Positions 6,259 through 12,163 of a stretch of 16,178 nucleotides of DNA are shown here, one piece after another. The notes beneath the pieces were generated by a model, which was given only the letters and a program-made list of their open reading frames with translations, was not told where the DNA came from and did no database searches. Within the stretch, counting starts at the first letter, position 1; each line of letters begins with the position of its first letter. The translations under genes were made by a program, and so were the position numbers. This DNA comes from JACKII01 sp041687435 (lineage in GTDB: Bacteria > Pseudomonadota > Alphaproteobacteria > Bin95): the NCBI GenBank assembly GCA_041687435.1, contig JAWLBX010000042.1, positions 1 to 16,178 of the forward strand, in the 5' to 3' direction.

Positions 6259-7296
6259 TCAGTGAAACCCGGCAAATTGGGACGGGATGGCCTGAATTCT
6301 CGAAATCAATTCGGCATGCTGCTCCGGTTCCAGATCGGCCGGCATATCGAGCCGCATCACGTCGACCACCCCGCCGAACCGCTGCTCGATCGCTTCCGGC
6401 AGTTCGTCATAGGTGCCGACCGCAGCGAACAGTCGGACGACATCATCCGGCACCTGTGCCGCCAGTTCGTTCCATTTGCCGTCGACCGAGAGCTTGTGCA
6501 GCTTCAGGCCCAGATCCTCCAGCCCGTGCGCGGCGAACACCGGCAGATAGGTTCGAGTCGAGCCGTAAAAGCCGACGCGGTAGCGCACCCACTCGATCTT
6601 CTCCGCAACCGCAGCCTCATCCTTCCCGGTCGCAACGAAGCCGCCCCCGGAGATCTCCAGATTCTCCCGTTTGCGGCCGGATGCCTCCAGCCCTAGGCCG
6701 ATGCGGGCCATGCAGGTTTCCTCGATATATTTGCGGGTGCAGAAGCCGTGCAGGCGGGCGCCGTCCGCAATACGCCCCGCCATTCGCAGCATGTCCGGCC
6801 CAACCGCGGCGACGCTGACCGGAGTCGGATGGTGATGGCTGGGCTTCGGAGACCATTCCGGCGTCATCAGGCTGAAGTTGTAGTGCTCGCCCTGGAAATT
6901 CAGCTTTTCGCCATGGTCCCAACAGCGCCAGATCGCACGCAGCGATTCGATATACTCGCGCATCCGCCCGACCGGATCGCGCCACGGCACGGAAAAGCGG
7001 CGCTCGTTATGGCCTTTGACCTGTGTGCCCAGCCCCAGTTCAAACCGCCCGTTGGAGTTGGTTTGCAGATCGTGGCCCATGTTGGCGACGATCATGGGCG
7101 AGCGTGGAAAGGCGACGGCGATCGATGTGTTCAGCTTCACCCGCTCGGTCACGCTGGCGGCAATGGCCAATGGCAGGAACGGATCGTGCGCCAGTTCGGA
7201 GGACGACACACCGTCATAGCCGGCAGCCTCCGCCCGCTTCGCGGCTTCGGCCGTCTTGGTCCAATCATCGACGGGCAGTTGGGCAAACACACGCAT
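6259..7296 (-). CDS. LLM-class flavin-dependent oxidoreductase, F420-type (TIGR03617-like)
   Basis: The product is a bacterial luciferase-like TIM-barrel monooxygenase of about 345 residues. Diagnostic features are AEAAGYDGVSSSELAHDPFLPLA near the N-terminus, the strand VKLNTSIAVAFPRSPMIVA, NGRFELGLGTQVKGHNERRF, and VSVAAVGPDMLRMAGRIADG in the middle. These match the F420-associated subfamily represented by MSMEG_2256. Such enzymes use reduced F420 or FMN on organic substrates; which cofactor is used here is not shown. I place the start at the second ATG (7296), because AAGGAA sits about seven bases before it and directly abuts the first ATG at 7302. The gene is divergent from the hydratase-like gene at 7374, with about 77 bases between starts. 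Confidence 0.87.
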   Translation of the reverse strand: MRVFAQLPVDDWTKTAEAAKRAEAAGYDGVSSSELAHDPFLPLAIAASVTERVKLNTSIAVAFPRSPMIVANMGHDLQTNSNGRFELGLGTQVKGHNERRFSVPWRDPVGRMREYIESLRAIWRCWDHGEKLNFQGEHYNFSLMTPEWSPKPSHHHPTPVSVAAVGPDMLRMAGRIADGARLHGFCTRKYIEETCMARIGLGLEASGRKRENLEISGGGFVATGKDEAAVAEKIEWVRYRVGFYGSTRTYLPVFAAHGLEDLGLKLHKLSVDGKWNELAAQVPDDVVRLFAAVGTYDELPEAIEQRFGGVVDVMRLDMPADLEPEQHAELISRIQAIPSQFAGFH

Positions 7297-7373
7297 GGGC
7301 ATTTCCTTCGGCAGAGGGCTTTCTTGGTTTCACGGTTGGCCCTAGCATGCCGCGAATAAAGGAGAACGCCAAG

Positions 7374-8246
7374 ATGCCTTACAGCACCACGCCCGCAATC
7401 GATATCGTCGCCCTGCAAAGCCATATCGGCAGCATGGTGGAGGATCACGACACCATCACCGCCTGGCCGATGGCGGCGATGAATGCCACGCTCGACCGGA
7501 ACGAGGCAGTACCGGAGACCGGCACGCCGATCCCGCAGGGCTGGCATCAGTTCTGGTTTCTGCCGACCACCCGCCCCGGCGAATTGGGGCCAGACGGCGC
7601 CCCCACCTCGTCCGGTGTCATCCCGGCAATGCCGCTGCCGCGCCGCATGTTTGCCGGCACCACCTGGACCTTTCACCAGCCGCTCCACATCGGTGACGAG
7701 TGCCGGCGCGAGACCGAACTGACCGACATACAGATGAAAAGCGGTTCTACCGGTACGTTGGTGTTCGCGACCGTGGTCAGCCGCATCTACGGGCCGAATG
7801 GCCTTGCCATAGAAGAAGAACGCGGCACCGCCTTCCGCGAGGCTGTAACCGAAGGCGCCTCCAGCGCTGCGCCGAAGCGCGAAACGGCGCCTGCCAACAC
7901 CGTTTGGAGGCGCACCCACACTTGCGACGAGGCATTGTTGTTCCGCTTCTCCGCCCTGACCTTCAACACGCACCGCATCCACTACGATGCGCCCTGGGCC
8001 AAGGATGTGGAAGGCTATCCGGCTCTGGTCGTGCACGGGCCGTTATCCTCGACCCTGCTCATCAACTTCGTGCGCGACTGCCATCCGACGCAAACGATCA
8101 AGACATATCGCATGCGCGCCCGGGCGCCATTGTTCGCCAACACGCCGATCACCCTGGTTGGCCGCCCCACCGCCGACGGCTGCGAATGCTGGAGCCTGAC
8201 GCCGGAAGGCACCGTCGCCATGCAGGTGCAAGTGACCTTTGTCTGA
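7374..8246 (+). CDS. MaoC/FAS1-like hot-dog dehydratase, mesaconyl-C4-CoA hydratase-like
   Basis: The 290-residue product starts at an ATG with AAAGGAGAA upstream, a strong ribosome binding site. It is a double hot-dog protein of the HTD2/mesaconyl-C4-CoA hydratase type. The N-terminal FAS1-like dehydratase half runs to about residue 160 (WHQFWFLP, LPRRMFAGTTWTFHQPLHIGD). The C-terminal half carries FNTHRIHYD (197-205) with the active-site Arg-x-His-x-Asp pattern, followed by EGYPALVVHGPLSS (213-226). Family members add or remove water on 2-enoyl or methylfumaryl-CoA thioesters in the cytoplasm. The true substrate is unknown. The nearby LLM oxidoreductase and ACAD10/11-like phosphotransferase suggest an acyl-CoA or branched-chain catabolic route. 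Confidence 0.85.
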   Translation: MPYSTTPAIDIVALQSHIGSMVEDHDTITAWPMAAMNATLDRNEAVPETGTPIPQGWHQFWFLPTTRPGELGPDGAPTSSGVIPAMPLPRRMFAGTTWTFHQPLHIGDECRRETELTDIQMKSGSTGTLVFATVVSRIYGPNGLAIEEERGTAFREAVTEGASSAAPKRETAPANTVWRRTHTCDEALLFRFSALTFNTHRIHYDAPWAKDVEGYPALVVHGPLSSTLLINFVRDCHPTQTIKTYRMRARAPLFANTPITLVGRPTADGCECWSLTPEGTVAMQVQVTFV

Positions 8247-8271
8247 GCCGGTGGGCCGGCGGCAGTATTCC

Positions 8272-8295
8272 GCTCCGATCCGCCGGGATCGGGGC
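8272..8295. terminator. Shared hairpin between convergent hydratase and phosphotransferase genes
   Basis: GCTCCGATCC (8272-8281) pairs with GGATCGGGGC (8286-8295) through ten base pairs, including one G-T, around the tetraloop GCCG. It lies in the 57-base gap between two convergent stop codons, so it could act on both transcripts. It lacks a T-run on either side. Confidence 0.55.
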
Positions 8296-8303
8296 TACGC
8301 GCT

Positions 8304-9353
8304 CTAGGCGCGCTGGCTCTCCACCACCTCCCAGGCGCGCCTGGCCAGCGCCAGACCCTGCCGGCCCACCTCCTCTGCATCCTCGCTGGCGGCATTGCCC
8401 GCCAGACCGCGGGCGCGGACGCCGTCGAGAATGGCGGCGAAGCGGAACATGGCGTGGACCATGTGTGCGTCCGTCACGGTGTCCGGCCGGCCCGCCTTGA
8501 CCCGGTAGTGTTCGATCACCTCCTCGAACGGTGGAATCCCCAGCGCCTCGCGATCCTTGTCGCGGATACCGAAAAACTCATCGGACCGGGTGAAATAAAG
8601 GATGCACATATAGGCCAGATCGCTGAGCGGATGGCCGAGTGTCGAAATCTCCCAATCGAACACCGCGATCACCCGCGGCTCCGTCGGATGGAACATGATG
8701 TTGCCGACACGGTAGTCGCCATGCGCGATGCGGCTTTCGTCGCCGGCCGGCATGTGTTGCGGCAGCCATTCGATCAGCTTGTCCATTTCCGGGATATCCT
8801 GGGTCTTGGTCTCCAGGAAGTTGCGCGACCAACGCCGGAATTGCCGCTCGTAATAACTGCCTGGCCGGCCGTAATCGCCCAGACCAATCGCCTCCGGGTC
8901 GTAGGAGTGCAGCAGCGCCAGCGTCTCCGTCATGTTCAGATACATGGCGCGCCGTTCCTCCGGGTCGCAGCCAGGCAGGCCCGAGTCGGTGAATACACGG
9001 CCGTCCATCTTTTCCATCACATAGAACGGCGTGCCGACAATGCTGCGGTCATCACAGAAGTGGTACTGCCGCGCTACGGGAAACCCCTGGGCGTGCAGCG
9101 CTGCCTGTACCCGGTATTCCCGGTCCACCGCATGCGCCGACGGCAGCAACTCGCCCGGCGGCTGCTTGCGCACCACATAAGCCGCATCGTCGAAAGAGAC
9201 GAAATAGGTCGGGTTCGATTGGCCATGGCTGAACAGCTTCACCCGCATCGGCCCGCTGGCCGCCGGCAACACACCGCGCAAGTGTTCCGCCAGGCGGTTC
9301 TCGTCGATTTTCAGGGCGTCTGTTGGGGCAATGGTGCCGGTGCCGTCTGACAT
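8304..9353 (-). CDS. Aminoglycoside phosphotransferase-fold kinase, ACAD10/11-like
   Basis: The 349-residue product has a protein-kinase-like APH fold: a glycine-rich FSHGQSNPTYFV loop (41-52), the ATP-binding lysine in YVVRKQPPG (Lys63), hinge-region VMEKMDGRV (112-120), the catalytic loop HGDYRVGNIMF (211-221, Asp213 and Asn218) and the metal-binding VFDWEISTLGHPLSDLAY (231-248, Asp233). This subgroup matches the kinase half of ACAD10/ACAD11 and bacterial LvaA, which phosphorylate 4-hydroxyacyl-CoAs before their conversion to 3-hydroxyacyl-CoAs. A role with acyl-CoA substrates is likely; antibiotic resistance is not. AAGAAGG lies ten bases before the ATG. No linked acyl-CoA dehydrogenase lies in the window. 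It is divergent from the PanE-like gene. Confidence 0.88.
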   Translation of the reverse strand: MSDGTGTIAPTDALKIDENRLAEHLRGVLPAASGPMRVKLFSHGQSNPTYFVSFDDAAYVVRKQPPGELLPSAHAVDREYRVQAALHAQGFPVARQYHFCDDRSIVGTPFYVMEKMDGRVFTDSGLPGCDPEERRAMYLNMTETLALLHSYDPEAIGLGDYGRPGSYYERQFRRWSRNFLETKTQDIPEMDKLIEWLPQHMPAGDESRIAHGDYRVGNIMFHPTEPRVIAVFDWEISTLGHPLSDLAYMCILYFTRSDEFFGIRDKDREALGIPPFEEVIEHYRVKAGRPDTVTDAHMVHAMFRFAAILDGVRARGLAGNAASEDAEEVGRQGLALARRAWEVVESQRA

Positions 9354-9561
9354 GATCGCCGTGCCTTCTTCACTATCAATTCGGTCAACGTGTCAGCATG
9401 CTTAAACCGAAACGCAGCCGGATGGGTAGTCATCTACGGCGGAAAATCATTCGCGCACCTGCCCCCTTCGGCCACGAGCGGATGCTAGGCCATAGCCCGC
9501 ACCGGCCTACACGTTTATGGTGCGCGCGATTCTCACCTACCGATACTCGGAGTTCTGCCCC

Positions 9562-10509
9562 ATGCCCTCACCCCGTATTGTCATCGTCGGCGCCGGCGGT
9601 GTCGGTGGTCCGTTCGGCGCCGCGCTTGCCCGTGGCGGCCATGACGTCACCTTCATCGCCCGCGGCCCTCATCTGGCCGCCATGCAGAAGGACGGGCTGC
9701 GCATCGAAGGCGCGCGCGGCAGTTTTCACATGATGCCCTGCCCGGCAACGGACGACCCGGCGAGCCTCGGCATCGCGGACTACGTCATCTTCACGCCGAA
9801 GTTATGGGACGTGGAGGGCACCGGCGCGTTCATCAAGCCGATGGTTGGCCCCGAAACCGCGGTCATACCGATCCAAAACGGCATAGACGCCGCCGATCGC
9901 CTGGCGCCGATCCTGGGCGAAGGCCGGGTTATGGGTGGTGTTGCCGTCATCAATGCGGTGATTGAGGGCCCCGGCCGCATCCGGCAGATGGGCAGCTTTC
10001 AGCACTTCACCTTCGGCGAACTGGACGGCTCCATGACGCCACGGGCGGAAAGGCTGAAGGCGCTCTGCGAATCGTCTGATCTGGATGCCACGCTCTCCAC
10101 CGATATCACCAAAGCACTGTGGGAGAAGTTCGTGTTCCTGGCGGGCGTCTCGTCAATCACCGCGGCGACACGGCAATGGACCGGCGTCAGCCGCAGCGAC
10201 CCGGACCTGCGCCACGTCCTGCGCACGGTCATGGCAGAGATCACCGCCGTCGGCCAAGCCTGCGGCATCGACCTGCCGGACGACCTGCCAGACCAGCGGC
10301 TGAAGATGATCGACGGCCAGGACGGCCGCTCTATCGCTTCCATGGCCGTGGACCTGCTGCGCGGCAACCGGCTGGAATTGCCTTGGCTCGCCGGCAAGGT
10401 GGTGGAACTTGGCCGGGAAAAAGGCTTGCCGACGCCGATCACCCACGTGCTCTACAGCGTTCTGAAGCCATACATCAACGGACGGCCGGAAGATTCGCCG
10501 ACCGGTTGA
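9562..10509 (+). CDS. 2-dehydropantoate 2-reductase family protein (ApbA/PanE-like)
   Basis: The 315-residue product starts at the ATG at 9562, which has CGGAG nine bases upstream and opens directly into the Rossmann strand RIVIVGAGGVGGPFG. An earlier ATG at 9517 would add 15 residues of no family likeness. Further marks are VIPIQNGID (101-109), the catalytic lysine in ALWEKFVFLAGVSSITAATR (Lys189), and the C-terminal signature DLLRGNRLELPWLAGKVV. PanE reduces ketopantoate to pantoate with NADPH for coenzyme A synthesis. The asparagine usually found after the lysine is replaced, and such paralogues are common, so it may reduce another 2-keto acid. The gene is separated from its divergent neighbour by 208 bases without a gene. 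Confidence 0.87.
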   Translation: MPSPRIVIVGAGGVGGPFGAALARGGHDVTFIARGPHLAAMQKDGLRIEGARGSFHMMPCPATDDPASLGIADYVIFTPKLWDVEGTGAFIKPMVGPETAVIPIQNGIDAADRLAPILGEGRVMGGVAVINAVIEGPGRIRQMGSFQHFTFGELDGSMTPRAERLKALCESSDLDATLSTDITKALWEKFVFLAGVSSITAATRQWTGVSRSDPDLRHVLRTVMAEITAVGQACGIDLPDDLPDQRLKMIDGQDGRSIASMAVDLLRGNRLELPWLAGKVVELGREKGLPTPITHVLYSVLKPYINGRPEDSPTG

Positions 10510-10517
10510 CTTGTCAT

Positions 10518-10557
10518 CCGGCCATGGCGGTTTTTCGGTCCATACCGCCGTGGCCGG
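10518..10557. terminator. Strong bidirectional hairpin between PanE-like and DUF2155 genes
   Basis: CCGGCCATGGCGGT (10518-10531) and ACCGCCGTGGCCGG (10544-10557) form a 14-bp stem with a single T-G wobble and a 12-base T-rich loop. It fills the 62-base gap between convergent stop codons at 10509 and 10572. The symmetry suits a two-way terminator, although no U-tract follows the stem. Confidence 0.65.
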
Positions 10558-10571
10558 TTGAGGCCTTCACC

Positions 10572-10946
10572 TCACCCGGCAGTTTCGCGGCATCCCGCCA
10601 GCCAGATATCGTAGACCGGGTGCTCCATGGCGGAAACCGCCGGCGAGGATGCGAACATCCAGCCGCGGAACGCCTGACTGGACCGCGATTCGCGGCGGCC
10701 AAGGTCTGTGATTTCCAGAAAGGCGGCGGCTTCCGGCGGTTCCTCCGGCGGGCGCACCCGGCAGGCTTTCACCTCGATCAGCAGGCGCCCGAACTGGGCG
10801 GTCTCGCCAACCCTGACGGTCATCTCGCTGACCCGCGCGGTGATCTTGTCCAGCCCCTGCAGCACGGCCTCGTCACGGTCAACGAAGGTCGCGCCAGACA
10901 ATGCCAGCCAGACAACCGCCAGCCCTGCCAACCGTACGGCCTGCAT
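10572..10946 (-). CDS. DUF2155 family exported protein
   Basis: The 124-residue product begins with a hydrophobic signal sequence (MQAVRLAGLAVVWLALSG). The remainder matches the DUF2155 domain: LDKITARVSEMTVRVGETAQFG, then LLIEVKACRVRPPEEPPEAAAFLEI, a segment FRGWMFASSPAVSAMEHPVYDIW and a late cysteine (LAGC) that could pair with the one in KACR. The biochemical role of this alphaproteobacterial family is unknown; a periplasmic location is likely. The ATG at 10946 shares one base with the stop codon of mlaD (TGATG), so translation is probably coupled. A GTG one codon earlier is an alternative start. Confidence 0.9.
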   Translation of the reverse strand: MQAVRLAGLAVVWLALSGATFVDRDEAVLQGLDKITARVSEMTVRVGETAQFGRLLIEVKACRVRPPEEPPEAAAFLEITDLGRRESRSSQAFRGWMFASSPAVSAMEHPVYDIWLAGCRETAG

Positions 10947-11404
10947 CACTGCTTGTCTTGGTTGTTGGTAAAAATCAGTTTGCCGATCAGGTCTTCAAGG
11001 CTGACCGCCGGCTGGGTGAACTTGATCTCGCCACCGGCAGCGAGCATCCGATCCTCCGCCCCCGGTTCGATTGCCAGGAACCGCCCGCCCATCAAGCTCT
11101 CGCTCTTCACCGCGATGGAACTATCTGAAGGAATTTCAGTCGCCGGGTCCACCAACATGCGGACTTCCGCCAAATAAGTCTGCCGATCGAGGGCTATGCT
11201 TGTCACCCTGCCGATCGGGATGCCGCTGATGCGCACATCCGCCCCTGCGGTCACCCCATCGGCACTGGTGAATTTGGCAACGATGGGGTAGCCGTCGCTA
11301 ATCCCGCTGCCACCGGCGGTACGGTAGCTATAGACTACGAACCAAATCGCCACCACCAGAACGGCCGCGCCGACGATACTTTCCACCCAGTTGCGGCTGA
11401 TCAT
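10946..11404 (-). CDS. mlaD: MlaD-type MCE-domain lipid transport protein
   Basis: The 152-residue product has a short cytoplasmic N-terminus, one membrane helix (about 8-27, ESIVGAAVLVVAIWFVVYSY) and a single MCE domain (38-115: YPIVAKFTSADGVTAGADVRISGIPIGRV... LMGGRFLAIEPG), followed by a short tail with QPAVSLEDLIGKLIF, typical of MlaD. MlaD forms a periplasmic hexamer that carries phospholipids between the inner-membrane ABC transporter MlaFEB and the outer membrane. The transporter genes are not in this window; the alphaproteobacterial arrangement with NDUFA12 and DUF2155 is seen instead. The start is the ATG at 11404, 14 bases after the NDUFA12 gene; a longer frame upstream overlaps that gene. 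Confidence 0.93.
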   Translation of the reverse strand: MISRNWVESIVGAAVLVVAIWFVVYSYRTAGGSGISDGYPIVAKFTSADGVTAGADVRISGIPIGRVTSIALDRQTYLAEVRMLVDPATEIPSDSSIAVKSESLMGGRFLAIEPGAEDRMLAAGGEIKFTQPAVSLEDLIGKLIFTNNQDKQ

Positions 11405-11418
11405 GCTCACTGGCCCAC

Positions 11419-11784
11419 CTACTCGCCTGGTGTCCAGGCTTCGTAATCGCCGGTTGCTTCCGCCCGGTGGCCGCCGCGCAGGTCGTGCCCTGGCGGGCGA
11501 TAGGCAGCAGGCGTACCGGTCTGGTTCGGCAGATGCGGCTTCTGCCACGCCCACCGGTGCTCGTCGCCCTTCGGCGGGGCATCGCTGTAGTGGTGCAGCC
11601 AGCTGTGCCATTCCGGCGGCACGGCAGAGGCCTCGACATCGGCACCGTCGGCATAGACCACCCAGCGTTTCGGCCGTGCAGGGTTCTGCGGCGCCTTCTC
11701 AGTATAATACTTGTTGCCAAACCCGTCTTCGCCGACAAGTTCGCCATAGCGCCAAGTGTAGAGTTTCGTGCCGATCGAGGTCAT
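11419..11784 (-). CDS. NADH:ubiquinone oxidoreductase subunit NDUFA12 family protein
   Basis: From the ATG at 11784 the product has 121 residues and begins MTSIGTKLYTWRYGELVGEDGFGNKYYTEK, the hallmark of the B17.2/NDUFA12 accessory subunit of respiratory complex I in alphaproteobacteria and mitochondria. The middle RWVVYADGADVEASAVPPEWHSWLHH is also diagnostic. The tail, rich in Pro, Gly and charged residues, is usual. The protein sits on the matrix or cytoplasmic arm near the Q module. A GTG at 11823 would add 13 residues that homologues lack. It appears to be the first gene of an operon with mlaD and the DUF2155 gene. Confidence 0.93.
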   Translation of the reverse strand: MTSIGTKLYTWRYGELVGEDGFGNKYYTEKAPQNPARPKRWVVYADGADVEASAVPPEWHSWLHHYSDAPPKGDEHRWAWQKPHLPNQTGTPAAYRPPGHDLRGGHRAEATGDYEAWTPGE

Positions 11785-11895
11785 GAGCGCGATACCGCCA
11801 ACAGCTGCTTGATTCAGAGCCACCAGATATAGGCTAGAGCGGGCCGGGCGTCCAGCGAACCGGTTCCGCCGTCACCGCGGCATGGGGCGGCAGTG

Positions 11896-11925
11896 TTATC
11901 CCCAACCGTCCCACAGTTATCCACT
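11896..11925 (+). promoter_or_regulatory. Two DnaA-box-like direct repeats upstream of nrdJ
   Basis: TTATCCCCA (11896-11904) and TTATCCACT (11917-11925) each differ by one base from TTATCCACA. They have the same orientation and lie 21 bases apart, two helical turns. DnaA controls ribonucleotide reductase genes in E. coli, so a link to replication is plausible but not shown here. Confidence 0.35.
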
Positions 11926-12057
11926 TAGCCACCAGCCCGGCAGCGGCGCAATTGTGCGAATCCCGGCAGTTCATCCTCATGGTTAACAGCCTGTGTGCGG
12001 GGTGCGATTTTTCGTTGTGCGTAACAAAAATTTCTCCATTGCGCTTTCGCTCCGGCT

Positions 12058-12086
12058 TTGACACCATACTGCATCTTGGGTTTCTG
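12058..12086 (+). promoter_or_regulatory. Candidate promoter for nrdJ
   Basis: A perfect -35 hexamer TTGACA (12058-12063) is followed at 17 bases by TTTCTG (12081-12086), a poor -10. A transcript from here would have a leader of about 70 bases. Confidence 0.35.
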
Positions 12087-12099
12087 CCCTCCAAACACA

Positions 12100-12139
12100 C
12101 AACCCTTGGGGTTGGCTGGTGTGCCCGGGTAACCCAACC
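12100..12139 (+). promoter_or_regulatory. Competing hairpins in the nrdJ leader
   Basis: CAACCC (12100-12105) can pair with GGGTTG (12109-12114). The overlapping GGTTGG (12110-12115) can instead pair with CCAACC (12134-12139), which ends 24 bases before the start codon. The two pairings exclude each other. GGGTAACCC at 12127-12135 adds a further palindrome. A translational or attenuation switch is possible. Confidence 0.25.
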
Positions 12140-12163
12140 ACAAGATAGAGGGATAAGGTTTCC

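Larger units (their letters stand above)
11785..12163. other. Divergent intergenic region between NDUFA12 and nrdJ
   Basis: This 379-base region carries the control signals of two divergent units. On the nrdJ side it holds two DnaA-box-like repeats (11896-11925), a TTGACA-based promoter candidate (12058) and a leader with competing hairpins (12100-12139). I found no cobalamin riboswitch core and no convincing NrdR box. No gene is supported on either strand. Confidence 0.6.

Noticed and set aside
8304..9353. Aminoglycoside resistance kinase
   Set aside because: The APH fold is shared, but the sequence pattern and neighbours match the ACAD10/11-like acyl-CoA kinase group.
9398..9733. A plus-strand frame across the start of the PanE-like gene
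   Set aside because: It overlaps the reductase in another frame and its product is typical low-complexity shadow sequence.
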